Numbered from the stretch's first letter, positions 32,287-40,950 are shown. The stretch is 64,000 bases of DNA from DYFX01 sp964400625 (GCA_964400625.1 CAYNUS010000003.1:1-64000); one strand, 5' to 3'. Notes: generated by a model not told the origin, from the sequence alone. Made by a program: numbers and translations.

Positions 32287-33681
32287 TCAGGCGGCCTTCG
32301 GGACGGCCTGGGCCTTGGCGGCCGCGCGCTTGGCGATCATCGAGAGCGCCGGCGGCGTCACGAGCGTGGTCAGGATGACCACGATGACGATGGCGGCGAA
32401 GAGCCGGTCGTCGACGACGCCGAGCTCGCGCCCGATGCCGGCGAAGATGAGGCCGACCTCGCCGCGCGGCACCATGCCGGCGCCGACGAGCAGGCGGTTC
32501 GTGCCCTTGCCGGCCGCGAGACCCGCGACGAGCTTGCCGAGCACGGCGACCGCCGTGATGACGAGCGCGATGCCGACGATCTTCAGGTCGCCGAAGACCG
32601 ACAGGTTCACCTGCAGGCCCGTGTAGACGAAGAAGATCGGGACGAAGAAGCGCGAGATGTCGTCGATCAGGTTCTCGACGTGCGCGTGCTCCTCATGCGC
32701 GGCGTGCTCCTCCATTTCCTTGCGGACGTCCTCCTTCGGATGCGAAGGGGCCCAGGCGCGCAGGCGCTCGACGATGGCCGGAGGCACGAAGCCCTTGAAG
32801 TGGACCGGGTCGAGCACGAGGCCCGCCGCGAAGGCGCCGACGATCGGCGCGAGGCCGACGAGCGCCGCCACGTACGCGAAGCCGGCGCAGAAGATGAGCG
32901 CGATCGCCATCTTCATGCCGTGGCCGGTGTGGATCCGCGAGAACAGCGCATTCGTGCGCGGGGAAAGGAACTGGCCGAGCAGGATCGAGCCGCTCAGGAA
33001 GGCGAAGGCCTTCGCCGAGATGACGGCGATCTGCATCGGATCCAGGGAACCCGTCGTGATGATCGAGCTCACGACCGCGAGGATCATGAGGCCGAGCACG
33101 TCGTCGATGACGGCGGCGCCGAGCACGATCTTGGCCTCGGGCGACTTGGAGGTGCCGAGATCCTTGAAGACGCGCGCGGTGATGCCGACGGAGGTGGCCG
33201 TCAGCGTGGCGCCGATGAAGAGGTAGACGTTCGTGTCGAGGCCGGGCAGGAGCGCCTGGCTCACGAAGAAGCCCGCCGCGAACGGCACGGCGACGCCGAC
33301 GAGCGCGACGAAGAGCGCGTGCTTGCCGACCTTCGCCATCTCGCCGATGTTCGATTCGAGTCCCGCGCGGAAGAGCAGGAGGATCACGCCGATCTCGGCG
33401 ATATCCTTCACCAGCGCCTCGTTCTTCAGGGCGTCGATGACGCCGAGGCCCGGCACCCAGGCGATCACGCCCAGGATCACGCCGAGCAGGAGCTCGCCGA
33501 GGACGGCCGGCTGGCCGAAACGCTCCGCGAGCGCGCCGATGCGCGCGAAGAGCAGCATCACGGCGAGGAAGAAGAACACCAGCGGGAACGTCCCGCCGTG
33601 GCCGCCTGCGTCGCCGGCGGCGAACGCCGCGGTCGGGGCGAAGGCGGCCAGGGCCGCCGCGAACATCACGATACGTCGCAT
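32287..33681 (-). CDS. CPA2-family cation/proton antiporter
   Basis: 464 residues with a signal-like start (residues 1-22) and about 12 membrane helices. AEIGVILLLFRAGLE, ATSVGITARVFKDLG and AAVIDDVLGLMILAVVSS (with the DD pair used for ion exchange) match the NapA/KefB Na+(K+)/H+ antiporters. A cytoplasmic loop near 325-355 is His/Glu-rich. It lacks the RCK/TrkA-N regulatory tail of KefB. ATG 33681 is chosen for its GGAGG spacing. Its ion and the pyrophosphatase proton gradient could be linked, an inference. Confidence 0.9.
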   Translation of the reverse strand: MRRIVMFAAALAAFAPTAAFAAGDAGGHGGTFPLVFFFLAVMLLFARIGALAERFGQPAVLGELLLGVILGVIAWVPGLGVIDALKNEALVKDIAEIGVILLLFRAGLESNIGEMAKVGKHALFVALVGVAVPFAAGFFVSQALLPGLDTNVYLFIGATLTATSVGITARVFKDLGTSKSPEAKIVLGAAVIDDVLGLMILAVVSSIITTGSLDPMQIAVISAKAFAFLSGSILLGQFLSPRTNALFSRIHTGHGMKMAIALIFCAGFAYVAALVGLAPIVGAFAAGLVLDPVHFKGFVPPAIVERLRAWAPSHPKEDVRKEMEEHAAHEEHAHVENLIDDISRFFVPIFFVYTGLQVNLSVFGDLKIVGIALVITAVAVLGKLVAGLAAGKGTNRLLVGAGMVPRGEVGLIFAGIGRELGVVDDRLFAAIVIVVILTTLVTPPALSMIAKRAAAKAQAVPKAA

Positions 33682-33719
33682 CATAACCTCCATCATGGAT
33701 TAGGTTTCCGGATTGAGGG

Positions 33720-33748
33720 AAACTACCGGAAAAAACGGCGCGCGTCAA
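33720..33748 (-). promoter_or_regulatory. Antiporter promoter
   Basis: Minus strand TTGACG, 17 bases, TAGTTT. Confidence 0.6.
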
Positions 33749-33809
33749 GACACCTGAAAAATCGGATGCGCTGGACGGCCCGCCGCCGACGCGCGAGAAT
33801 GGCGTCCAT

Positions 33810-34433
33810 ATGGTCGCCGTCACGCTGCCCACCTTCAAGGAAGAACGCGAACTTCTCGCGCGCGGCTTCACGATCGTCGCCGGCGTCGACGAGGTCGGCT
33901 GCGGTTGCTGGGCCGGCCCGGTCTACGCCGGCGCCGTCATCCTGCCCTTCGATTCGCGCATCGGGCTCGTCCGCGATTCGAAGACGCTCTCGCTCGCCCA
34001 GCGCGAACGCGTGGCGGCGAGCATCAAGGAGGAAGCGGCCGCGTGGGCGGTCGGCACCGCGACGCCGCAGGAGGTGGACGCGCTCAACATCCGCAAGGCG
34101 GGAGCCTTGGCGATGCGCCGCGCCATCGAGGCGCTCGCGCTCGTCCCGCAGTTCGTCATCGTCGACGCCTTCCACCTCCCGGGCCTGCCGATGCCGCAGA
34201 AGGCGGTCGTGAAAGGCGATCTGCACGTGAAGTCCATCGCCGCCGCGTCCGTCATCGCCAAAGTCGCCCGCGACGTCGAGATGGAACGCCTCGACGCCGA
34301 ACATCCAGGCTACGGATTCGCCCGCCACAAGGGCTATGGCACCAAGGAGCATCAGGAAGCGCTCGCCAAGCTCGGCCCGAGCCCCATCCACCGCCTGAGC
34401 TACGCGCCGGTGAAAAAGGCCGTTTCAGCTTGA
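33810..34433 (+). CDS. rnhB: Ribonuclease HII
   Basis: 207 residues. GVDEVGCGCWAGPVYAGAVIL near 28-48 is the RNase HII first motif with the DE catalytic pair; VDAFHLPG and SVIAKVARDVEME carry the other acidic residues, and YGFARHKGYGTKEH is the conserved C-terminal element. It removes RNA from RNA-DNA hybrids. The usual Arg of the GRG motif is Cys here (GGC TGC GGT), which may affect junction recognition. The TGA stop lies inside the -35 (TTGACG) of the next gene. Confidence 0.93.
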   Translation: MVAVTLPTFKEERELLARGFTIVAGVDEVGCGCWAGPVYAGAVILPFDSRIGLVRDSKTLSLAQRERVAASIKEEAAAWAVGTATPQEVDALNIRKAGALAMRRAIEALALVPQFVIVDAFHLPGLPMPQKAVVKGDLHVKSIAAASVIAKVARDVEMERLDAEHPGYGFARHKGYGTKEHQEALAKLGPSPIHRLSYAPVKKAVSA

Positions 34434-34458
34434 CGTGCGCCCTCGCCGCGCCTACCCT
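34430..34458 (+). promoter_or_regulatory. Promoter of the LysM-M23 gene
   Basis: TTGACG, 17 bases, TACCCT, about 70 bases before ATG 34528. The -35 includes the rnhB stop codon. Confidence 0.55.
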
Positions 34459-34527
34459 ATACATAGCGGTAGAGCGGCTTTTTTCGGTTCGAAACGGCTT
34501 AGTCCAGCGAAAAAACGACGTTCCGTC

Positions 34528-35904
34528 ATGCCGGTCCCCCTTAAAAGATACTTCGTCAAATTCCTGCTTTTCCTGCTGGAATTGCTGAAGGCGCTCGGGC
34601 GCGTCACGCTCGTCCTCCTCCAGGCGCTGTCCGCCCCTTTCCTGTTCCTGTGGAAGGTGGCGCTGAAGCGTCTGGTCTTTTTGCTTTACGGATTGCTCCT
34701 GCGCGCCAAGATTTCCGCCACGCGCGTCCTGCCGCCGATGCGCCGCACGTTCTTCGCGATCTTCGGCCATCGCTATGTGGTGCATACCGTCGTGGCGGTG
34801 ATCGCCGTCTTCGTCGCGACCAGCAACCTCTACGCGCGCGATTCGGACGTCGGCCAGTCGAGCACGCAGGCGCTGATGTACGGTCTCCTGCGGGTGCCGG
34901 ACGAGTTCATCGCCGATGAGTCATCGGACGTCTACGCGGAATCCCTCCTGAACGCGCCGCTCGAAGGCTCCGCCACGATGTCGCCGCTCCTCGCGATCCC
35001 GTTCTCGGACCTCGGCACGCTCGCCTACGACCAGAGCGGCGTCGCCTCGCCGTTCGTGCCGATCGAGGAAGCCAGCGAGGAGGACGACCGCATCGTCATC
35101 GCGCGCCCGAGCACGCACGTCGTCCAGCAGGGCGACACCGTGAGCGGCATCGCCAAGAAGTACGGCATCAGCGTGAACACCATCCTCTGGGCCAACGGGC
35201 TCACCGCGCGGTCCGTCCTGAAACTCGGACAGGAACTGACGGTCCTGCCGGTCTCGGGCGTCCTGCATGAGGTGAAGCGCGGCGAGACGCTCGGCGCCAT
35301 CGCCAACAAGTACGGCAGCGACGTCGACAAGATCCTCGCGGCCAACCTCGTGAAATCGCCGACCGCGGTCCAGATCGGGCAGAAGCTCGTCATCCCCGAC
35401 GGACGTCCGGCCAGCGTGGCGACGCCGAGCGCGCCGAAGCCCGCGGCCCCGAAACCGTCGGCTCCGACGCCTCCGCGCCTCGGCGACGTGCGCGACGTCT
35501 TCCTCCCGCCGGAAGAGGCGCCGCCCAGCCGTACCGTCGACGGCGTCGAGCTCGTCTGGCCCACGAACCAGAAACGCATCAACCAGTACTACAAGTGGAA
35601 GCACACGGGCCTCGACATCAACGGCACGCTCAAGGACGCCACCTACGCCGTCGACGCCGGCATCGTGACCTACGCCGGCTGGAACTCGAGCGGCTACGGC
35701 AACATGATCCTGATCGACCATGGTAACGGCATGGTCACGCGCTACGCCCACCACAGCAAGATGTACGTGCAGACGGGCGACCAGGTCACGAAAGGACAGA
35801 CGATCGGCATGGTCGGCTCGACGGGGCGCTCGACCGGCCCGCACCTCCACTTCGAGATCTACGTGAACGGCAAACGCGTCAATCCGCTTGAATATTATCG
35901 CTGA
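34528..35904 (+). CDS. LysM-repeat M23 peptidoglycan endopeptidase
   Basis: 458 residues from ATG 34528. The N-terminal 60 residues are basic and hydrophobic, with a membrane segment near 88-105. Two LysM repeats (HVVQQGDTVSGIAKKYGIS near 192-236, HEVKRGETLGAIANKYGSD near 248-291) bind glycan. The M23 domain (about 355-455) has the zinc ligands HTGLDI and HLHFE and the HGNGMVTRYAHHS loop. It should cut peptide cross-links, or be an activator if the domain is inactive, but all ligands are present. The DUF5684-like gene follows 5 bases on, probably co-transcribed. Confidence 0.94.
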   Translation: MPVPLKRYFVKFLLFLLELLKALGRVTLVLLQALSAPFLFLWKVALKRLVFLLYGLLLRAKISATRVLPPMRRTFFAIFGHRYVVHTVVAVIAVFVATSNLYARDSDVGQSSTQALMYGLLRVPDEFIADESSDVYAESLLNAPLEGSATMSPLLAIPFSDLGTLAYDQSGVASPFVPIEEASEEDDRIVIARPSTHVVQQGDTVSGIAKKYGISVNTILWANGLTARSVLKLGQELTVLPVSGVLHEVKRGETLGAIANKYGSDVDKILAANLVKSPTAVQIGQKLVIPDGRPASVATPSAPKPAAPKPSAPTPPRLGDVRDVFLPPEEAPPSRTVDGVELVWPTNQKRINQYYKWKHTGLDINGTLKDATYAVDAGIVTYAGWNSSGYGNMILIDHGNGMVTRYAHHSKMYVQTGDQVTKGQTIGMVGSTGRSTGPHLHFEIYVNGKRVNPLEYYR

Positions 35905-35909
35905 ACCCC

Positions 35910-36302
35910 ATGGACCTCTACGACTCGTCCGGAGCCACGCTCGTCTTCCTCGCGTTCCACGTCGCGCTCGCGGCGGCGCTCTGGAAGATGGCGTCGAGGA
36001 CGCACGAGGAGCCCAAGTGGTTCGCGCTCGTGCCGGTGCTGAACATCGTGCTCTTCCTGAAGCTCGCGAAGCGGCCGATCTGGTGGCTCATCCTGCTCCT
36101 CATCCCGCTCGTGAACTTCGTCACGCTGGTCGCCGCCGCGATGCCGCTCTGCGAACGGTTCGGCCTCAACAAGTGGTGGGCGCTCGCGATGCTCGTCTCG
36201 CCGATCAACATCATCCTGCTGCTCTACCTGGCGTACGGGACCGAAGCTTCCGCGCCCGGCGCGAAGCCGCCGCAAGTCCCGCCCGCGGCCCCGCAGGCCT
36301 GA
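35910..36302 (+). CDS. Small polytopic membrane protein, DUF5684-like
   Basis: 130 residues with about four membrane helices. The pattern ...PKWFALVPVLNIVLFLKLA..., KRPIWWLILLLIPLVN and CERFGLNKWWALAMLV resembles small DUF5684 proteins, which often sit beside or are fused to signal peptidases. The tail is Pro/Ala-rich. The start follows the M23 gene by 5 bases. Confidence 0.65.
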   Translation: MDLYDSSGATLVFLAFHVALAAALWKMASRTHEEPKWFALVPVLNIVLFLKLAKRPIWWLILLLIPLVNFVTLVAAAMPLCERFGLNKWWALAMLVSPINIILLLYLAYGTEASAPGAKPPQVPPAAPQA

Positions 36303-36304
36303 CG

Positions 36305-36335
36305 AAGAATCCGCTCCTCGCGAGCGGATTTTTCA
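36305..36335. terminator. Bidirectional terminator, DUF5684-like/comM
   Basis: AATCCGCTC-GAGCGGATT arms with TTTTT on the plus side. The comM stop codon lies at the end of the T run. Confidence 0.85.
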
Positions 36336-37850
36336 TTCCTGCTTCGGGCGGTACTGGAGCGCTTCGGCGACGTCGGCGGTCTCGATCGCCGCGCGGCCGG
36401 CGAGGTCCGCGATCGTCCGCGCGACCTTGAGGCTGCGGTGGATGGCGCGCGGGGAGAGGCGCAGGTTCCGCGCGGCGGCGAGGAGCATCGCGTCGGCGTC
36501 CTTCGGGACGGCGCAGAGCCTCTTCAGGTCGCGCCCGCGCAGATCGGCGTTCGTGACGGCGCCGTACGCCGCGTTGCGCTCCGCTTGCCGCGCCCGCGCG
36601 ACGGCCACGCGCGCCCGGACGGCCGACGACGGCTCCGCTTCCGCCGCGGCGGAGAGCTTCTCGTACGACGTGCGCGGGACTTCCGCATAGAGGTCGATGC
36701 GGTCGAGCAGCGGCCCGGAGATCTTCTTCCGGTAGCGTTCGAGCGCCCCGGCCGGGCAGACGCAGGCGCGCTCCGGATCGCCGAAGAAGCCGCACGGGCA
36801 CGGGTTCCGCGCGGCGACCAGCATGAACGACGCGGGGAATTCGAGCGTGCCGGACGCGCGGCTCACCGTGACGCGGCGGTCTTCGAGCGGCTGGCGCAGG
36901 CCTTCGAGCACGGGCCGCGGGAACTCGGGGAACTCGTCGAGGAAGAGCACGCCGCGGTGCGCCAGCGTGACCTCGCCCGGGTGCGGGTTCGTGCCGCCGC
37001 CGATCACGGCCGCGGTGCTGGCGGTGTGATGCGGCGCGCGCCATGGCCGCGCCGTCATGAGCGGCGTCTTCCGCGGCAGGAGCCGCGCGACGCTGTGGAT
37101 GCGCGTGGCGTCGAGCGATTCCTCGTACGTCATCGGCGGCAGGATCGACGGCATCGAACGCGCGAGGAGCGTCTTGCCCGCGCCGGGGCTTCCGGACAGG
37201 AGGATGTTGTGGCCGCCGGCGGCCGCGATCTCCATCGCGCGCTTGGCGTGCTCGAGTCCCGCGATCGCCGAGAAGTCGTGCGGATCGTCGCGCGGATCTT
37301 CCGGGGCGGCGGCGGACGGCGGATGGGCCGCGAGCGTCCGGACGCCACGCAGGTGGTCGACGAGCGCCGCGAGCGAGGAGGCGCCGAAGACCTCGAGCCC
37401 CGGCACGAGCGCGGCCTCGACGGCGTTCTCTTCCGGCACGCAGACGGCGCGCAGGCCCAGGCGCTGCGCCAGGAGCGCGGCCGGCAGGACGCCCGCGACG
37501 GGGCGCAGGCTTCCGTCGAGCGCGAGCTCCCCGAGGAACATCGTCCCTCGCGCGGACTCGGCCTTGAGTTCGCCGGACCCGACCATGATCGAGACGGCGA
37601 TGGGCAGGTCGTACGAGGGCCCGGCCTTCTTGAGGTCGGCGGGCGCGAGATTCACCGTGAGGCGCGTCCTCGGGAAGGCGTAGCCGCAGTTGCGGAGCGC
37701 CGTCTTCACGCGCTCGCGCGCCTCCTGCACGGCGGCGTCCGGCAGGCCGACCATGATGAAGGCGGGCAGGCCGTTCGCGACGTCGGATTCGATCTCGATC
37801 GGCGCCGCGTCGATGCCGACGAGCGCGGCGGAGATGATGGTGGCGTTCAT
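36333..37850 (-). CDS. comM: YifB/ComM-family Mg-chelatase-like AAA ATPase
   Basis: 505 residues from ATG 37850 (an upstream Met is less likely). It has the N-terminal Lon-like fold (about 1-165, ...NLAPADLKKAGPSYDLPIA...), AAA core with Walker A GSPGAGKTLLARSMPSILPP and VLFLDEFPEF, a Cys-containing insertion (ARNPCPCGFFGDPERACVCP) and the C-terminal Mg_chelatase domain. In Vibrio ComM drives branch migration in natural transformation, so it may aid DNA uptake here. It lies opposite to its neighbours and shares a terminator. Confidence 0.93.
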   Translation of the reverse strand: MNATIISAALVGIDAAPIEIESDVANGLPAFIMVGLPDAAVQEARERVKTALRNCGYAFPRTRLTVNLAPADLKKAGPSYDLPIAVSIMVGSGELKAESARGTMFLGELALDGSLRPVAGVLPAALLAQRLGLRAVCVPEENAVEAALVPGLEVFGASSLAALVDHLRGVRTLAAHPPSAAAPEDPRDDPHDFSAIAGLEHAKRAMEIAAAGGHNILLSGSPGAGKTLLARSMPSILPPMTYEESLDATRIHSVARLLPRKTPLMTARPWRAPHHTASTAAVIGGGTNPHPGEVTLAHRGVLFLDEFPEFPRPVLEGLRQPLEDRRVTVSRASGTLEFPASFMLVAARNPCPCGFFGDPERACVCPAGALERYRKKISGPLLDRIDLYAEVPRTSYEKLSAAAEAEPSSAVRARVAVARARQAERNAAYGAVTNADLRGRDLKRLCAVPKDADAMLLAAARNLRLSPRAIHRSLKVARTIADLAGRAAIETADVAEALQYRPKQE

Positions 37851-37866
37851 ATGCCCGGTGCCTAGC

Positions 37867-37896
37867 AAAAGCCCCTCGCGTCACGCAAGGGGCTTT
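37867..37896 (-). terminator. Terminator of the first NlpC/P60-like gene
   Basis: AAAGCCCCTTGCG-TGA-CGCGAGGGGCTTTT; about 12 pairs with one mismatch, then TTTT. Confidence 0.75.
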
Positions 37897-37897
37897 C

Positions 37898-38533
37898 TCA
37901 GTCGTGGGGGTTGTAGAGCCATTCGGCGTTCCCGCTCCGCGCGATGTCGCCCGGCGAGATGAACTCCATCTGGTAGAGGAAGTTCGATCCGTTCCCGCCG
38001 CGGAAGATGACGCGGTCGCGCTTGTTCGGCGCGACGCCCATATAGAAGGCGCGCTGGGCGAAGGTGGAGCAGACGAAGTTCTCGACGTCGATGAGGCGCT
38101 GGCCGATGTAGTCGTGCACCTTCACGCCCGCGATCTTCAGCACGGCGCGGTGGAGGAAGAGGCCGAGCAGGCGCGTGAAGTCGTACGGCGTGTCGATCAT
38201 GTCCAGGAAGAAGGCGAGGATGCGCTCGCGTTCCTCCTGCGTGAGGTCCGGCACGCGCTTGAAGCCGACGACATGGCGCGACGGGTCCTTCAGATACCTC
38301 TGCAGGCGGTGGATCTCGATGCCGTGGTCGAGCGCCTCGACGACCAGCACCTCGGGGACGTCGCCCGGGCGCGGGATGACCTCGAAGACGAGCGCGTTAT
38401 GGTTCCAGTACGAGCGGCTCGCCTTGCGGATGGCCTTCACGAGCCCGCCCTTCCGCGCGTGCACGAGCAGGATGTCGGCGACCTGGAGGTTCGGGAGCGC
38501 TTCCTCGAGGGACGCGTAGCGTGCGCGGCGCAT
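37898..38533 (-). CDS. Permuted NlpC/P60-like (YiiX/YaeF-type) protein A
   Basis: 211 residues. The order is His first: ADILLVHARKGGLVKAIRKAS near 20-40, YWNHNALVFEV near 42-52 and VVEALDHGIEI with an acidic residue near 65-75, then Cys in NFVCSTFAQRAFYMGVAP near 152-170. This H...E...C order is that of circularly permuted papain-like NlpC/P60 proteins such as YiiX. They may cut or transfer lipids or peptides. Its paralogue lies directly upstream with a 2-base gap. Confidence 0.75.
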   Translation of the reverse strand: MRRARYASLEEALPNLQVADILLVHARKGGLVKAIRKASRSYWNHNALVFEVIPRPGDVPEVLVVEALDHGIEIHRLQRYLKDPSRHVVGFKRVPDLTQEERERILAFFLDMIDTPYDFTRLLGLFLHRAVLKIAGVKVHDYIGQRLIDVENFVCSTFAQRAFYMGVAPNKRDRVIFRGGNGSNFLYQMEFISPGDIARSGNAEWLYNPHD

Positions 38534-38535
38534 GG

Positions 38536-39207
38536 TCAGCGCTCGTTCCAGATCCAGGCGCAGACGTCGCTCTTCGCGATGTCGGCCGGCGTGACGAGCT
38601 CCTGGAGCTCGATCGGCGAATCGCCGAGGTCGCGGAAGGCGAACTTGTGGCGCTCGCTCCAGTCGGCCGCGTTCCAGTAGGCCTTCTGCACGAGGCCGCT
38701 GCAGTTGAAGCGCTGGCGGCGCAGCACGTAGGCGGCGACGCGCTTCGAGAGCGCGGCGAACAGGAAATCGAAGAACGGCAGGCGGTAGTACGGCGCGTCG
38801 ACGTTCATGAGCGCGAACGAGCGCGCGCGGCTGCGCATCTCGTCGTCGATGCCCTCGAAGCGCTTGATGCCGACGTCGTAGAGGTCCGGGCGGTTCAGGT
38901 ACTTGTCGAGTTTGTGGACCTCCGTGCCGCGGCGGACCGAATCCTTCGCGCGGTACTGGATCGCCTCGATGATGATGTTGCTGAGATAGCCCTTCTCCGG
39001 ATTCTTGGCGAAGATGACGAGCGCGGAATGGTCCCAGTGGCTTCCGGTCACCTTGCGCAGGAACGCGCGGACCCAGATCTTCCGGTGGCGGACGAGCACG
39101 ATGTCGCCGATCTTGAGCGGCGGCATGGGGCCGTGGATCTTCTCCATCGGGGTCAGATGCTGGACGTCGTCTTTCGAGCCGTGCAGATGCGCTTCGGATT
39201 TCTCCAT
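38536..39207 (-). CDS. Permuted NlpC/P60-like (YiiX/YaeF-type) protein B
   Basis: 223 residues. The same layout as the downstream paralogue: IGDIVLVRHRKIWVRAFLRK near 34-52, HWDHSALVIF near 57-66, IIIEAIQYRA near 77-86, and the catalytic Cys in RFNCSGLVQKAYWNA near 167-181. Shared tails (PADIAKSDVCAWIWN versus PGDIARSGNAEWLYN) confirm common descent. The two genes form an operon of divergent duplicates; substrate specificity probably differs. Confidence 0.75.
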   Translation of the reverse strand: MEKSEAHLHGSKDDVQHLTPMEKIHGPMPPLKIGDIVLVRHRKIWVRAFLRKVTGSHWDHSALVIFAKNPEKGYLSNIIIEAIQYRAKDSVRRGTEVHKLDKYLNRPDLYDVGIKRFEGIDDEMRSRARSFALMNVDAPYYRLPFFDFLFAALSKRVAAYVLRRQRFNCSGLVQKAYWNAADWSERHKFAFRDLGDSPIELQELVTPADIAKSDVCAWIWNER

Positions 39208-39251
39208 AGGTCTGTTATCGTGGTTGCGTCAGTCGAGTATAGCATAGCGCC

Positions 39252-39650
39252 ATGAAACCACGCTCCACCGCCAAGAAACGCCGCGCGCGCCTTCCCACGA
39301 ACGTCCCGCTCGCCTGGTTCCGGTCGCTTCCGACGCCCCTCTTCCTGCTCGATTCCACGAGCCGCGTCATCTACGCCAACGACGCTTTCATCGAGCTCAC
39401 GGCCTACGACGCGGACGAGATCCTCGGCGCCCGGCTCGACCTGCTCTTCGATCCCAAGGACATGCGCGGCGCCCTCAAGCGCCTGCTCGAGCTCTATCAG
39501 GGACGCCCCATCATCAACGAGGCGCACGACATCATCCGGAAGACCGGACACAAGGCGCACGTCGTGATGAACGTCACGCCCGTCTACGGCCGCGGCGCCC
39601 AGCGCGTCACGAACGCGCTCGGCATCGTCCTCGTCGAAGTCAGGATCTGA
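39252..39650 (+). CDS. Stand-alone PAS-domain protein
   Basis: 132 residues. After a basic start comes a PAS fold: PTPLFLLDSTSRVIYANDAF near 29-48, then ELTAYDADEILGARLDLLF near 51-69, and a C-terminal sheet with RKTGHKAHVVMNVTPVYG. No output domain is attached, so it may act by binding a partner, a kinase for instance; none is adjacent. It is divergent from the NlpC/P60-like pair. Confidence 0.82.
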   Translation: MKPRSTAKKRRARLPTNVPLAWFRSLPTPLFLLDSTSRVIYANDAFIELTAYDADEILGARLDLLFDPKDMRGALKRLLELYQGRPIINEAHDIIRKTGHKAHVVMNVTPVYGRGAQRVTNALGIVLVEVRI

Positions 39651-39660
39651 CCGGAAATCG

Positions 39661-39688
39661 AAAAGAGGGCCGCGCGGCCCTCTTTTCT
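39661..39688. terminator. Bidirectional terminator, PAS/SRPBCC
   Basis: AAAAGAGGGCCGC/GCGGCCCTCTTTT perfect inverted repeat between two converging genes. Confidence 0.9.
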
Positions 39689-40101
39689 CATCCTTCGACG
39701 GCCTCCTTCAGTTTCGAGAGCGCCGCGTCCCAGCCTTCGGAAGCGGCGGCGAACGCCTTCGCGTCCTGCGCCTCCGCGAAGCTCTCGCGCGCGGAGAGCG
39801 TCGTCTTGCCGTCCTGGCGGCCGCGGAACTCGTAGGTGATGACGGACGTCATCGTCTCCACGCCATCGACCTCTTTCACGAGATTGTGTTTCAGCAGCTT
39901 GGCAGGTTCGATCTTCAGGATGCGGCCCTTCGCGAGCGGCTTTCCGTCGATGCCGTGCCATGCGATGGTCGCGCCGGCTTCCCACTCCGAAACGTATTCG
40001 CCGCCCATCTTGCGCGACAGCGCGGGGTCGACGAACGCCTGCCAGACGTCGATGGCCGGCTTCGCGATCTCGATCGATTTTTCCAGGAAGAGGTTCGGCA
40101 T
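39688..40101 (-). CDS. SRPBCC (AHSA1-like) domain protein
   Basis: 137 residues. The fold pattern matches Bet v1/AHSA1: an N-terminal strand LEKSIEIAKPAIDVWQAFVD, then a seven-strand sheet and a C-terminal long helix (FAAASEGWDAALSKLKEAVE). Family members bind hydrophobic ligands or chaperone partners. It follows lspA by 9 bases, probably in one transcript; no functional link is evident. Confidence 0.82.
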   Translation of the reverse strand: MPNLFLEKSIEIAKPAIDVWQAFVDPALSRKMGGEYVSEWEAGATIAWHGIDGKPLAKGRILKIEPAKLLKHNLVKEVDGVETMTSVITYEFRGRQDGKTTLSARESFAEAQDAKAFAAASEGWDAALSKLKEAVEG

Positions 40102-40110
40102 AGGTCCAGG

Positions 40111-40542
40111 TTAACGTTTCTGTCCGCGCAGGGCCAGCCAGAGCGCGCCGGCGACGATCATGCCGTCGGCGACGTTCACGGCGGAGCGCCCGAAGAAGAT
40201 GAGGTAGTCCACGGTGAATCCGTACGTGACGCGGTCGAAGAGGTTGCTGCAGGCGCCGAAGACGAACAAGCCGAAGGCGCCCGCGAGCCCGTAGCGTTTC
40301 GCGCGGAACTCCTTCGCCGCCATGAGGCTCACCGCCGCGAGGATCCCGACGCTCAGCACCCAGACCAGCGGCCCGGAGAAGGGGAGGCTGAACGCGATGC
40401 CGGGATTCCTGAAGAGTTCGAACGCGAGCGCCCCAGGCACCATCTCCGCCTCGTAGCCGGAAAGCGCGACGCGCTTCAGCAGGCGGTCGATCAGGAAGAG
40501 TCCGATGAAGACGATGGCCCAAGCGCGTTCGCGATGCCTCAT
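40111..40542 (-). CDS. lspA: Lipoprotein signal peptidase (SPase II)
   Basis: 143 residues, four membrane helices. The active-site aspartates are seen in FTVDYLIFF and NVADGMIVAG, and NPGIAFS and GACSNLFDRV are the family's other motifs. It cleaves prolipoprotein signals at the lipobox Cys. The ATG lies only 6 nt after TGCTATACT, an extended -10 that follows the DksA-like gene's terminator, so the mRNA is probably leaderless. This implies lipoproteins exist in this organism. Confidence 0.93.
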   Translation of the reverse strand: MRHRERAWAIVFIGLFLIDRLLKRVALSGYEAEMVPGALAFELFRNPGIAFSLPFSGPLVWVLSVGILAAVSLMAAKEFRAKRYGLAGAFGLFVFGACSNLFDRVTYGFTVDYLIFFGRSAVNVADGMIVAGALWLALRGQKR

Positions 40543-40548
40543 GCCCGC

Positions 40549-40554
40549 AGTATA
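40549..40554 (-). promoter_or_regulatory. Extended -10 of leaderless lspA
   Basis: TGCTATACT on the minus strand, -10 at 40554-40549, six bases before the ATG. Confidence 0.6.
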
Positions 40555-40556
40555 GC

Positions 40557-40580
40557 AAAACCCCGGCCGGAGCCGGGGAG
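40557..40580 (-). terminator. Terminator of the DksA-like gene
   Basis: CCCCGGC-3 nt-GCCGGGG-type stem with TTTT following. Confidence 0.8.
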
Positions 40581-40584
40581 TCGC

Positions 40585-40950
40585 CTATTCGGTGAAGAGC
40601 TTCTTGCAGTCGATGCAGGAGGTCGACGTGGCGCGCGCCATGAGGCGCTTCTCGTCGATCGGCTTGTTGCAGTACTTGCAGGTGCCGTAGGTGCCGTCCT
40701 TCATCCGTTCGAGCGCCTTGTTCACGTCGCGGAGCGAAGCTTCGAGCGTGCGCTCGAGCGTCAGGTCCTTCGAGTATTCGGCGACCTCGGAAGCGTTCTC
40801 GTCCTCCTTCTCCCCGAGCTGGGGGAAGTCGGCGTTGAAATCCTCTTCGTTGTTCGGGTTCCTCTTCGCGAAGCGGTTCAGCTCTTCCTCGAGCTTGGCC
40901 TTCTCATCCAACAGCATCTCTTCGAGCGTCTTCAGGGTTTTTTTGTCCAT
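40585..40950 (-). CDS. TraR/DksA-family zinc-finger protein
   Basis: 121 residues. A long N-terminal coiled coil (about 1-80, with EEDFNADFPQLGEKEDEN and an acidic DENASE near 50) is followed by a C4 zinc ribbon: CKYCNKPI near 92-99 and CIDCKKLF near 112-119. In E. coli DksA binds the RNA polymerase secondary channel with ppGpp. A promoter TTGCCT-17-TATACT lies just upstream. Confidence 0.9.
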   Translation of the reverse strand: MDKKTLKTLEEMLLDEKAKLEEELNRFAKRNPNNEEDFNADFPQLGEKEDENASEVAEYSKDLTLERTLEASLRDVNKALERMKDGTYGTCKYCNKPIDEKRLMARATSTSCIDCKKLFTE

